DNA from: Prevotella amnii DSM 23384 = JCM 14753 | Lineage (GTDB): Bacteria > Bacteroidota > Bacteroidia > Bacteroidales > Bacteroidaceae | Length of the DNA: 64,000 nucleotides | Direction: 5' to 3' | Assembly (NCBI RefSeq): GCF_000378745.1 | Contig: NZ_KB905268.1 | Location: 62,001-126,000, forward strand | Part shown: positions 25,373 through 33,244 of the stretch, in pieces | Layout of the letters: each line of letters opens with the position of its first letter | Position numbering within the stretch: position 1 is the first letter of the stretch | Made by a program: the position numbers and the translations under genes | The notes under the pieces: generated by a model | The model's input: only the letters and a program-made list of their open reading frames with translations | Databases searched by the model: none | What the model was told of the DNA's origin: nothing

Positions 25373-26182
25373 TTATCCAATTATCTTATTATAGAAGTTG
25401 GCATACTTTGTCTTTATTTCTTCATCTTCATTATCATGCAACAACAATTCTTTAGAAGAAGACATTGCATAATCTATTAAAGATTTATTCGCCTCATTTC
25501 CTACACCTATTATGCCGTCAGAATAATCTATAGCTAATTTACCTAACTCTGTAGCATCAAACTTTTCTTTATATTTAGCTAACTTTTCAGCATCTGCACT
25601 TCTAAACTCCAAGCATCTTTTAAAATTATCTCCTAAGTTTGAAGGTTGGCTATTAAATAAAGAAGTAACAATTTTTGAATTAGCAAACTGTGGCTCGTCC
25701 CTGTAAGCAGTTTTCACATATAGAGGTATAACTGAAGCCATCCAGCCTTGGCAGTGTATTATATCAGGAGCCCATCTTAATTTTTTTACTGTTTCAAGCA
25801 CACCTCTTGCAAAAAATATAGTACGTTCTCCATTATCTGAAAACTCTTTGCCATTCTCATCAGCCGTCATTGTTGAGCGTTTCTGAAAATAATCTTCATT
25901 ATCTATAAAATATACCTGTATACGTGTTTGAGGGATACTTGCAACTTTAATAATTAATGGGTGATCGGTGTCATCGATTATTAAGTTCATGCCAGAGAGG
26001 CGAATTACCTCGTGTAACTGCCCGCGACGTTCATTTATTCCTCCCCACTTTGGCATAAAAGTTCTAATCTCAAACCCACTCTCTTGCATCAAGCTGGGCA
26101 TATTAGCTCCATAGATTGATAGCTCTGTCTTAGGAACATAAGGAGTGATTTCCTGATTAATAAATAATATTCTCTTTCCCAT
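25373..26182 (-). CDS. Glycogen/starch synthase catalytic-domain protein, half length
   Basis: 269 residues covering only the N-terminal Rossmann-like domain of GT5 glycogen synthase (ILFINQEITPYVPKTELSIYGANMPSLMQE, DIIHCQGWMASVIPLY, DYSDGIIGVG). The C-terminal GT-B domain with the nucleotide-sugar-binding Glu motif is absent, and the usual KTGGL/ADV loop is replaced by KTELSIYGAN. True GlgA is about 470-500 residues. The stop is clean and the next gene follows closely, so this looks like a stable truncated family, not a frameshift. It is divergent from panC. It may be a binding or regulatory protein; enzymatic synthase activity is unlikely. Confidence 0.8.
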   Translation of the reverse strand: MGKRILFINQEITPYVPKTELSIYGANMPSLMQESGFEIRTFMPKWGGINERRGQLHEVIRLSGMNLIIDDTDHPLIIKVASIPQTRIQVYFIDNEDYFQKRSTMTADENGKEFSDNGERTIFFARGVLETVKKLRWAPDIIHCQGWMASVIPLYVKTAYRDEPQFANSKIVTSLFNSQPSNLGDNFKRCLEFRSADAEKLAKYKEKFDATELGKLAIDYSDGIIGVGNEANKSLIDYAMSSSKELLLHDNEDEEIKTKYANFYNKIIG

Positions 26183-26204
26183 TCTATATTAATTAATATT
26201 TTTG

Positions 26205-26212
26205 CAAAGGTA
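26205..26212 (-). promoter_or_regulatory. Promoter -7 element for the half-length glycogen synthase
   Basis: Minus-strand TACCTTTG, matching TAnnTTTG, 22 bases upstream of the start at 26182. It lies in the divergent spacer with panC. Confidence 0.6.
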
Positions 26213-26369
26213 CTACTTTTTATTAATAAAGATGTGTATTTCACACAAATTCATAGTAAATAAGTTTACAAGAATGGATATTTTTCTTTTTTCCTTTGTT
26301 GTTTTAAGTATTTTGTTGTTACTTTGCATTAGTAAAAAATGGAGTTTTTCAGAGAAAATAAAAAGTTTG

Positions 26370-27221
26370 ATGAAAGTAATTAAAAAGATTGTAGAGCTTC
26401 AAAACGAGATTTTCAAGGCTCGTAAAGAAGGTAAATCAATAGGTTTAGTTCCCACGATGGGTGCATTGCACGAGGGGCATACTTCATTAGTAAAACGTTG
26501 TGTAAAAGAAAACAATATCACCATTGTTTCCGTTTTTTTAAATCCTACACAGTTTAATGATAAAGGAGACTTTGACCGTTATCCGCGAACGCTTGAGGCT
26601 GATTGCAAGCTATTAGAAGATAGTGGGGCTAATATCGTGTTTGCACCTACTGAAAAAGAGATTTATCCTACTAAAGATGAGCGCAAATTTGATTTCCCTC
26701 CCCAAACTACTGTTATGGAAGGGGCTAAGCGCCCAGGACACTTTAATGGCGTATGCCAAATAGTAAGTAAACTGTTTTTTATTGTAAAGCCTGACAGAGC
26801 CTATTTCGGTGAGAAGGATTGGCAGCAAATAGCTGTTATTAAACGTCTTGTAGATTACATAGGAATGGACATTCAGATAGTGGAATGTGCTATTATCCGC
26901 AACGAAGATGGCTTGGCAAAAAGCTCACGCAACATGCTATTAAACAAGAAAGAACGTGCTATTGCTCCAAATATCTATAAAGCATTGAGTGAGAGCGTTG
27001 TTTATAGTAAAACACATAGCGTAGAAGAAACTCATGATTATGTCGTTAATAAGATAAATGCGATAGAAGGATTAGAGGTAGAATATTTTCAAATAGTAGA
27101 TGGCAACACGCTCCTTGATGTACATAGCTGGGACGATAGTGATAATATCGTGGGCTGTATCACGGTATATTGCGGTGAAACTCCCATTCGTTTGATAGAT
27201 CATATAAAATATAAAGGGTAA
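26370..27221 (+). CDS. panC: Pantothenate synthetase
   Basis: 283 residues from the ATG at 26370. Condenses pantoate and beta-alanine with ATP to pantothenate. Motifs: [17 protein letters not shown] (HxGH-like), [34 protein letters not shown] and [10 protein letters not shown] (KMSKS-like loop). The frame is open 56 codons further upstream with a hydrophobic stretch (IFLFSFVVLSILLLL), but that extension is foreign to the family and overlaps the divergent promoter region, so [13 protein letters not shown] is the start. panD follows after one base. Confidence 0.96.
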   Translation: MKVIKKIVELQNEIFKARKEGKSIGLVPTMGALHEGHTSLVKRCVKENNITIVSVFLNPTQFNDKGDFDRYPRTLEADCKLLEDSGANIVFAPTEKEIYPTKDERKFDFPPQTTVMEGAKRPGHFNGVCQIVSKLFFIVKPDRAYFGEKDWQQIAVIKRLVDYIGMDIQIVECAIIRNEDGLAKSSRNMLLNKKERAIAPNIYKALSESVVYSKTHSVEETHDYVVNKINAIEGLEVEYFQIVDGNTLLDVHSWDDSDNIVGCITVYCGETPIRLIDHIKYKG

Positions 27222-27222
27222 A

Positions 27223-27567
27223 ATGTTTATAGAAGTATTAAAAAGTAAGATACATTGTGCTACAATAACAGAGGCAAACTTACATTATATGGGTAGCATA
27301 ACCATAGATGAAGATCTGATGGACGCTGCTAATCTTATTGCTGGCGAGAAAGTACAGATCGTAAATAATAATAATGGAGAACGTATAGAAACTTATATTA
27401 TAAAAGGCGAACGAGGCAGTGGCTGCATTTGTCTTAATGGTGCAGCGGCAAGACGCGCCGTTGTGGGCGATGTAGTTATTATTATTTCTTATGCGCAAAT
27501 GACGCCAGAAGAAGCCTTAACCTTTAAGCCTACAGTAATATTTCCTAAACAAGGAAACAAACTATAG
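27223..27567 (+). CDS. panD: Aspartate 1-decarboxylase proenzyme
   Basis: 114 residues. Makes beta-alanine for PanC. Self-cleaves between Gly and Ser of YMGSITID to give the pyruvoyl group; the site is intact at residues 24-25. [21 protein letters not shown] is the other family signature. Its start is one base after the panC stop, so the two are translationally linked. A bidirectional terminator follows at 27621-27648. Confidence 0.97.
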   Translation: MFIEVLKSKIHCATITEANLHYMGSITIDEDLMDAANLIAGEKVQIVNNNNGERIETYIIKGERGSGCICLNGAAARRAVVGDVVIIISYAQMTPEEALTFKPTVIFPKQGNKL

Positions 27568-27620
27568 CGTAGAAAGAAGATTCTTTTCCAGAACATTTAA
27601 GTTTAAATAAAAAAAACAAA

Positions 27621-27648
27621 GGGTTGCAATATATCACAATTGCAGCCC
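27621..27648. terminator. Bidirectional terminator between panD and mmdC
   Basis: GGGTTGCAAT / ATTGCAGCCC with a short loop (one G-T pair). TTATTTTAT follows on the plus strand, and the complement of AAAAAAACAAA on the minus strand. Serves two convergent units. Confidence 0.75.
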
Positions 27649-27675
27649 TTATTTTATGTTATATATGTTAGAAAA

Positions 27676-28101
27676 TTATTCTATTACTACCAACGGATCG
27701 TCTTCGAGCACTGCCTGCCCCACTTTCACAGCAATAGCTGTTACTTTACCGTCTTTTTCTGCTTCAATAGCATTTTGCATCTTCATAGCTTCTAATACTA
27801 CTACAGTATCACCAGCTTTCACCTCCTGACCTACTGTTACCTCTACAGAAGTAATAGTGCCAGGTAGTGGAGCCTTTACAGCGTTAGCTGCATTGACAGT
27901 AACAGCACTTGAGGTTTCTTCCTCTGCGCTTTCAGAAGGCTTGCCCAGCTCTACCTTTTTTTTCTCTGGAGCAGCTTCCTTTTCCATTTGCACTTTATAC
28001 TCCTCTCCGTTTACAGTAATGTCTGCAACGTTCTCGCTGTCGATCTCACCGATCGTTACCTTATACTCTTTACCTTCTATGGTATATTTAAACTCTTTCA
28101 T
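27676..28101 (-). CDS. mmdC: Biotin carboxyl-carrier subunit of methylmalonyl-CoA decarboxylase-type complex
   Basis: 141 residues. N-terminal ~50 residues (EFKYTIEGKEYKVTIGEID) resemble gamma subunits of sodium-pumping decarboxylases; an Ala/Glu/Lys linker follows; the C-terminal biotinyl domain (about 73-141) has the EAMKM biotinylation motif. It carries CO2 between the carboxyltransferase MmdA and a membrane decarboxylase or a biotin carboxylase. Third gene of the mmdA - small subunit - mmdC unit, 15 bases after the small subunit gene. BirA at 6545-7333 should biotinylate it. Confidence 0.92.
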   Translation of the reverse strand: MKEFKYTIEGKEYKVTIGEIDSENVADITVNGEEYKVQMEKEAAPEKKKVELGKPSESAEEETSSAVTVNAANAVKAPLPGTITSVEVTVGQEVKAGDTVVVLEAMKMQNAIEAEKDGKVTAIAVKVGQAVLEDDPLVVIE

Positions 28102-28116
28102 TTAAGATTCTCTTAT

Positions 28117-28266
28117 TTATGGTTTCTTGGTCATAATCTCAAACTTAGCATCCCACATCGTCTGCTTAGGACGAATGGTTATGATGCCAGGCTCATTATC
28201 GTGAATATTATTTCCCGCATATTCATAGAGTGCCATTGCTATGGCTGCGAATACATTTTTATCCAT
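28117..28266 (-). CDS. MmdE/OadG-like 49-residue subunit
   Basis: 49 residues from the ATG at 28266 (MDKNVFAAIAMALYEY...IHDNEPGIITIRPK...WDAKFEIM). The pattern AAIAMAL then, after a short gap, IITIRP and a Trp matches the C-terminal segment of OadG/MmdD and the tiny MmdE subunit of Veillonella methylmalonyl-CoA decarboxylase, which stabilise the complex; here no transmembrane helix is attached. An upstream in-frame start at 28341 would overlap mmdA by 56 bases and is rejected. It sits exactly between mmdA and mmdC, spaced 19 and 15 bases. Assignment is by motif and position. Confidence 0.72.
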   Translation of the reverse strand: MDKNVFAAIAMALYEYAGNNIHDNEPGIITIRPKQTMWDAKFEIMTKKP

Positions 28267-28285
28267 ATTCTTAATCCTCCATTTA

Positions 28286-29851
28286 TTACATAGGCATACA
28301 GCCGTGCTTCTTAGCTGGCAAATCTTGCTTTTTATGTGCAAGCTGCGCTAAGCCACGACATATACGAAAACGTGTGTTACGAGGCTCTATAACATCATCT
28401 ATATAACCATATTGCGCTGCCTGATAAGGATTAGCAAACATATCTGCATACTCCTCTTCCTTTTCTGCCAAGAACTGCTTAGCATCGCCGCCTTCTTCTT
28501 TTACCTTCTTTGCCTCGCGACCATATAACACTGCAACAGCTCCTGAACCTCCCATTACAGCTATCTCTGAACTTGGCCATGCAAAGTTTAGATCTGCACG
28601 CAACTGCTTACAACCCATTACGATATGCGAGCCACCATAGCTCTTACGTAAGGTTATTGTAATCTTTGGCACCGTAGCTTCTCCATAAGCATAAAGCAAC
28701 TGAGCACCATGAAGAATAACTGCATTATATTCTTGACCTGTACCCGGTAAGAAGCCAGGAACATCTACAAGCGATACTATTGGAATATTAAACGCATCAC
28801 AGAAGCGTACAAAACGAGCACCCTTACGGCTCGCATTTGCATCTAACACACCGGCATAAGCATTTGGCTGATTAGCTACAACACCTACACTCTGACCATT
28901 AAAACGTGCAAAACCTGTAATAAGATTTTTTGCGAACTTAGGTTGTACCTCAAAAAACTCTCCATTATCCGTAACGGCTTTTATTACTTTATACATATCA
29001 TAAGCCTGATTAGGATCGTCTGGTATAATTTCGTTTAAAATATCCTCCTTACGGTCGATAGGATCGGTACACTCTACGCGTGGAGCCTCTTCACGATTGT
29101 TAGAAGGAATATAAGAAAGGAGCTTTTTGATAATGTCAATAGCATCTTCCTCTGTCTTTGCTGTAAAACTTGTAACACCACTCTTAGTAGCATGAACACT
29201 TGCACCGCCAAGATGCTCGGCGTCAATATCCTCGCCCGTTACAGTCTTAACCACCTTAGGACCTGTTAAAAACATATAACTGGTCTGCTCCTTCATAACT
29301 ATAAAGTCCGTCAAAGCAGGAGAATAAACCGCTCCACCAGCACATGGACCAAGAATACTTGATATCTGAGGTATAACACCTGAAGCTAATATGTTACGCT
29401 CAAAGATCTCACCATAGCCAGCTAAAGCTGAAATACCCTCTTGGATACGAGCACCTCCAGAATCGTTCATACATATAACAGGAGCACCATTAATCATAGC
29501 CATATCCATTACCTTACATATCTTTTGAGCCATTGTCTCTGAAAGAGAACCACCATTTACAGTGAAATCCTGCGCGTAAAGATACACTAAACGACCGTCT
29601 ATGGTAGCAGAACCTGCTACGATACCATCACCAAAATATTGTTTCTTCTCCATGCCAAAATTATGACAACGGTGAAGCTTAAACATATCATACTCCTCAA
29701 AGCTATTCTCATCTACAAGCATCTCTATACGCTCACGAGCGGTATACTTGCCACGTTCATGCTGCTTATCTATGGCTTTTTGACCACCACCAAGGCGAGC
29801 TATCTCGCGCTTTTCAACGAGTGCCTTAATCTTTTCTGTTTGCTTACTCAT
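28286..29851 (-). CDS. mmdA: Carboxyltransferase subunit MmdA / propionyl-CoA carboxylase beta
   Basis: 521 residues, full length. Transfers carboxyl between (S)-methylmalonyl-CoA or propionyl-CoA and biotin. Motifs: HERGKYTARERIE, DFTVNGGSLSE, MNDSGGARIQEG, GPCAGGAVYSPALTDF (first oxyanion hole) and SYGGSHIVMG with GGSGAVAVLYGRE (second). With the MmdE-like and biotin subunits it forms part of the succinate-propionate route. The membrane beta subunit (MmdB/OadB) is not in the window, so decarboxylase versus carboxylase function cannot be settled. A promoter-like element lies at 29923-29930. Confidence 0.92.
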   Translation of the reverse strand: MSKQTEKIKALVEKREIARLGGGQKAIDKQHERGKYTARERIEMLVDENSFEEYDMFKLHRCHNFGMEKKQYFGDGIVAGSATIDGRLVYLYAQDFTVNGGSLSETMAQKICKVMDMAMINGAPVICMNDSGGARIQEGISALAGYGEIFERNILASGVIPQISSILGPCAGGAVYSPALTDFIVMKEQTSYMFLTGPKVVKTVTGEDIDAEHLGGASVHATKSGVTSFTAKTEEDAIDIIKKLLSYIPSNNREEAPRVECTDPIDRKEDILNEIIPDDPNQAYDMYKVIKAVTDNGEFFEVQPKFAKNLITGFARFNGQSVGVVANQPNAYAGVLDANASRKGARFVRFCDAFNIPIVSLVDVPGFLPGTGQEYNAVILHGAQLLYAYGEATVPKITITLRKSYGGSHIVMGCKQLRADLNFAWPSSEIAVMGGSGAVAVLYGREAKKVKEEGGDAKQFLAEKEEEYADMFANPYQAAQYGYIDDVIEPRNTRFRICRGLAQLAHKKQDLPAKKHGCMPM

Positions 29852-29922
29852 AAAAATGAATGATTATTTATAATGATTATTTTCTTTTTTTATCCTATCA
29901 ATATATTTAATTTTATAAAATG

Positions 29923-29930
29923 CAAATTTA
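29923..29930 (-). promoter_or_regulatory. Promoter -7 element for the mmd unit
   Basis: Minus-strand TAAATTTG matches TAnnTTTG, 71 bases upstream of mmdA. Confidence 0.5.
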
Positions 29931-30225
29931 CAAAAAAATAGCTATTTACGTTCTAACTATGCTAATAAATATTGTTAAGTATAACTTTTAAAGCCATCTC
30001 ACACTTACTGCCACTCTATATCAACAAGTTACAACACACACGCACACATTACCTAATACTTCAGCCACAACCTCCTTACACTTATAACCCACATCTTCAC
30101 CACCTTTCTCTATACAACACCTATACTAAAACACACAAAAAACACTCTACATCATCAGCCCTCCTACCATTTTTTACACACAAAGAGCATAACACCTATA
30201 AGATAAACTATAAACCGTTGCAAAC

Positions 30226-30286
30226 AAAAATAGATTATTTTTACACCATTTTTAATTTATTTTTCCTTTAAAAATAAATTATTTTT
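30226..30286. repeat. Repeat array B: three 17-bp AT-rich near-palindromes, 22-bp period
   Basis: Units start at 30226, 30248 and 30270: AAAAATAGATTATTTTT, ATTTTTAATTTATTTTT, AAAAATAAATTATTTTT, with 5-base spacers ACACC and CCTTT. Period and unit consensus are identical to arrays at 12445 and 56088, while spacers are unrelated. Confidence 0.75.
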
Positions 30287-30471
30287 CTTTCCTCCACCTC
30301 ACCTTTTTGCCGTATTTTTGTCGGCTTTTTTTCTATTAAAACCTAACATCTTAACATTTAAAACCCGAAACCTTCTCCCTCCTTAAAACTTTGATTATAC
30401 ATTTCAATAAATTCTTTGTATATCTATATAACTAATCGCTATGTTTTTTCTTATAAACCAGCTTTTATATG

Positions 30472-30479
30472 TACCTTTG
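30472..30479 (+). promoter_or_regulatory. Promoter -7 element upstream of the 30595 gene
   Basis: TACCTTTG matches TAnnTTTG; it predicts a leader of about 110 bases. Confidence 0.5.
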
Positions 30480-30594
30480 CAAAATAAAGATAAAACATTA
30501 TACGGATAACATTCTTATGTTTAACTCCTATCTTTTTTTACACTGCCCTTATAAGCTGTAACAATGTGATAGGTATGAAAAATAATAAAATAAA

Positions 30595-30975
30595 ATGAAG
30601 ATAAAGGAACTTTTCAAGACTTACGCTTTTACAGAAATATATCCCTACCTTGGCTTAATGTATCCTAAGGCACGCCACCAGCGTAAGCCTTTTGAGCATG
30701 CTTATAACATGCTTTTAGAAATAAAGCCAGTAACATCTAAAAAGCAAATACGCTACGAATTGATGCAAGACCCTGACACTAACGAGATGTTCTTTGGGTC
30801 GGACGATAGTGCTTTTAATGGTCCTTGGGACGTACTATTAGGGAAAGAGCTGAAACGTGAACCTAATGTAGAACTTTCTGAAGAAGAAATTTTAGCAAAT
30901 TGCTTACTTAATTTTATTCTTATCGGGAAACATCCACGCCTTTTTGAAGAAGATTATCAATCTATTATAAGATAA
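30595..30975 (+). CDS. Conserved-looking cytoplasmic protein, function unknown
   Basis: 126 residues, no signal peptide or membrane segment. Notable segments: FTEIYPYLGLMYPKARHQRKPFEHAYNMLLEIKP, GSDDSAFNGPWDVLLGKEL and a helical C-terminus (LSEEEILANCLLNFILIGKHPRLF). Balanced composition and a normal codon pattern support a real gene. I recognise no characterised family. It stands alone between the array-B region and a lipoprotein metalloprotease gene (165-base gap), with a promoter element at 30472-30479. Confidence 0.75.
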   Translation: MKIKELFKTYAFTEIYPYLGLMYPKARHQRKPFEHAYNMLLEIKPVTSKKQIRYELMQDPDTNEMFFGSDDSAFNGPWDVLLGKELKREPNVELSEEEILANCLLNFILIGKHPRLFEEDYQSIIR

Positions 30976-31139
30976 CAACATCTTTTCTAAATAACACTTT
31001 CAGTAAGTAATAAGCAAGCAAAACCTTTCTCTGTAGTACAAAACGATGTATACTATACAGAGCATAGTTGCTTTTATTACTTTACGCTTAGAGCTTATAA
31101 TTTTATATTTCATAAAAACTCTCAGACATTATTATAAAT

Positions 31140-32213
31140 ATGAACTTCACAAAACTATCATTCCTCTTTTGTCTTATCATTACCACCTTATGCGCATGTT
31201 CCGATCCGGAGATTGTCAAACCCACTACAACAAAGCCACCTACCCCAGTAGAAACACACCTAACGGAGCAAGACCTTAAACAGGCTACCTATAAATTTAA
31301 AATTATATTTCACTTCTTGCAAAACAAAAGATCTACCTTATCGAGAGTACATTCTAACGATATGCAAGAAATAGTAGATGTTATAAACAGATTCTATAAT
31401 GGGTATAATAGTCAAACGAATGCTAATGTTAAGTTCGAACTTGCCGACAAAAGCCCTAAGGGCAAAACAATGAGCGAAAAAGGCATTACCCGCAACAATA
31501 TCACCGAAGACTCCATAAGCTACCAATCGCTTATAGCAGAGGAGGCTGGTCATAAATTTCACGACATTGGCTGGGATAGAACTAAATATATTAACATTTA
31601 TGTTTATACCACAAAAGAAAAAGATATAGGTGGCGTTTCTACCGTACCCAAAATGCCAAAAGAAGTAGCTAAAAAAGGCGATTTAATATCTATGGGTAAT
31701 GATTATAAATCTTACAACGTGTCTATAACATTACAAGAATCGCTCTTAGGATACTGGCTGAAATATAATAACAGATTATCTTCCGACTTTAATCCTGCTA
31801 ACGTCCTTGCACATGAATTAGGTCATTACTTAGGGTTATACCACTGCTTTCGCTCTCCTAACGATAAAAACGACTATTGTGATGACACTAAAGAATACGA
31901 CAGGGAAGAATATATGAGGACTTTCTATAGACTTGTACCTAAAATAGAAGCTGCAAGAAATATTAAAGAATATAGAGAAGTTACAGATACTCTCTTTTTG
32001 CGTAGAGCCATCTCTGATGGTAGCATATTTAGGTCGGATAATATAATGGACTATTTCTATACCTCTGGTAACAAATTCACACCCGATCAGATAAAACGAA
32101 TTAGGCGATTCCTATACTATAGCACAACCGTTCCTGGCCCGAAAGTCTACTTATCTAAAAAAGGTTCACGAGCAACAACTACAAAACGCAGCAAACCATA
32201 CATTATCATTTAA
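31140..32213 (+). CDS. Zinc-dependent metalloprotease lipoprotein
   Basis: 357 residues. Lipoprotein signal ending in LCAC (Cys ~20). The zinc motif HELGHYLGLYH (HExxHxxGxxH, metzincin type) is at about residues 222-232, and a Met-turn candidate NIMDYFYTSG follows at about 301-310, where DQIKRIRRFLY resembles the C-terminus of M43/pappalysin-like enzymes. Four Cys occur, including YHCF and DYCDD. Probably anchored on the outer membrane and acting on host or peptide substrates; specificity is unknown. A strong terminator lies at 32324-32361. Confidence 0.85.
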   Translation: MNFTKLSFLFCLIITTLCACSDPEIVKPTTTKPPTPVETHLTEQDLKQATYKFKIIFHFLQNKRSTLSRVHSNDMQEIVDVINRFYNGYNSQTNANVKFELADKSPKGKTMSEKGITRNNITEDSISYQSLIAEEAGHKFHDIGWDRTKYINIYVYTTKEKDIGGVSTVPKMPKEVAKKGDLISMGNDYKSYNVSITLQESLLGYWLKYNNRLSSDFNPANVLAHELGHYLGLYHCFRSPNDKNDYCDDTKEYDREEYMRTFYRLVPKIEAARNIKEYREVTDTLFLRRAISDGSIFRSDNIMDYFYTSGNKFTPDQIKRIRRFLYYSTTVPGPKVYLSKKGSRATTTKRSKPYIII

Positions 32214-32323
32214 GCCTCTTTGCTCAAAAAAAGCCTCGTTCTCGTGCGCTTTGCTTTAAGCAGAATTAACATCTATATTATCAAAGCAGAACTCTATTTT
32301 TAAGTGTTAAGCAGATAGAGCGC

Positions 32324-32361
32324 AAAAGATTCAATAATGATATTTATTGAATCTTTTTTTT
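32324..32361 (+). terminator. Terminator after the metalloprotease gene
   Basis: Perfect 14-bp stem AAAAGATTCAATAA / TTATTGAATCTTTT with a 6-base loop followed by a U-rich run. It lies 110 bases after the stop. Confidence 0.75.
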
Positions 32362-32453
32362 ACACTTTTACTGTTATAAATAATCTCTTTTCTCTGTCAA
32401 AAGAAATAGCTAAAATAGTGTAGCTTATCTTATCTCATTTAAATATTTTTTTT

Positions 32454-32461
32454 TAATTTTG
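32454..32461 (+). promoter_or_regulatory. Promoter -7 element for lutABC
   Basis: TAATTTTG matches TAnnTTTG and ends 29 bases before the lutA ATG at 32491. Its position also rules out the in-frame start at 32464. Confidence 0.55.
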
Positions 32462-32490
32462 TAATGCGAATTAAGAAAAATAATAACATT

Positions 32491-33222
32491 ATGAAAGTAG
32501 GACTTTTTATTCCTTGCTACGTCGATGCCTTGTTTCCTGAGGTAGGTGTAGCTACTTACAAACTTCTTAGAAAGCTAAAAATAGATGTTATTTATCCTGA
32601 AAAACAAACTTGCTGTGGTCAGCCTATGGCAAATGGAGGTTTTGAGGAGATGTCATTAGATTTAGCAAATCATTTCGAAGAAAAGTTTAAATCATTCGAC
32701 TATGTTGTAACCCCAAGTGTGTCGTGCTCTTCTTTTATACGCCATAATTACCCTACCTTTATGAGTCATAAGTGTAACACCCCACATAACACATACGAAT
32801 TAGTAGAATTTCTATCTGACATTTTACATATTAAAGCATTGCCCGGTAAGTTTGAGCATAAAGTTTCGGTACACAATTCTTGCCATGGTGTACGTGTGTT
32901 AGGGCTAAGCACTCCTTCTGAAAATAATCTCCCTGTAGAAAATAAGATTGTAAAATTATTAAATTTGAAAGAAGGCATCAAGGTATGTGAGCCTGATCGT
33001 AAAGATGAGTGTTGCGGCTTTGGAGGTATGTTCTCTGCAGAAGAGCCTTATGTTAGCACAGCTATGGGTACAGATAAGGTAAATAACCATATAGCTACGG
33101 GTGCCGAGATAATAACAGGGGCAGACTGCTCGTGCCTAATGCACATGCAGGGGATAGCTAAAAAGAAAGGTTACAACATAAAGTTTATGCATGTTGCTGA
33201 AATATTAGCAGCAAACTTATAA
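32491..33222 (+). CDS. lutA: Lactate utilization protein LutA (CCG-domain Fe-S oxidoreductase)
   Basis: 243 residues from the ATG at 32491. Two CCG-type cysteine motifs, TCCGQPMANGG and ECCGFGGMFS, typical of LutA/GlcF/HdrD subunits that bind Fe-S clusters. With LutB and LutC it oxidises L-lactate to pyruvate. Start MKVGLFIPCYVDALFP is standard; the 9-residue upstream extension overlaps the promoter. lutB follows after 22 bases. Confidence 0.95.
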   Translation: MKVGLFIPCYVDALFPEVGVATYKLLRKLKIDVIYPEKQTCCGQPMANGGFEEMSLDLANHFEEKFKSFDYVVTPSVSCSSFIRHNYPTFMSHKCNTPHNTYELVEFLSDILHIKALPGKFEHKVSVHNSCHGVRVLGLSTPSENNLPVENKIVKLLNLKEGIKVCEPDRKDECCGFGGMFSAEEPYVSTAMGTDKVNNHIATGAEIITGADCSCLMHMQGIAKKKGYNIKFMHVAEILAANL

Positions 33223-33244
33223 TAATAATAACATCATATATATC

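Larger units (their letters stand above)
29852..30594. other. Long intergenic region with a G-poor tract and repeat array B
   Basis: 743 bases without a credible gene. It holds the mmd promoter, a ~210-base tract (about 29990-30200) with almost no G on the plus strand, repeat array B (30226-30286), and a TACCTTTG promoter element (30472-30479) for the gene at 30595. A 99-codon frame at 29972-30271 is compositional and rejected. Confidence 0.65.

Noticed and set aside
26202-26369. N-terminal membrane extension of PanC
   Set aside because: The upstream open frame adds a hydrophobic segment foreign to cytoplasmic PanC and covers the divergent promoter region; the family start is at 26370.
29972-30271. 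99-codon plus-strand frame between mmdA and the 30595 gene
   Set aside because: Composition is driven by the G-poor tract (Thr, His, Leu, Tyr, Pro rich), it runs into repeat array B, and there is no promoter or family resemblance.
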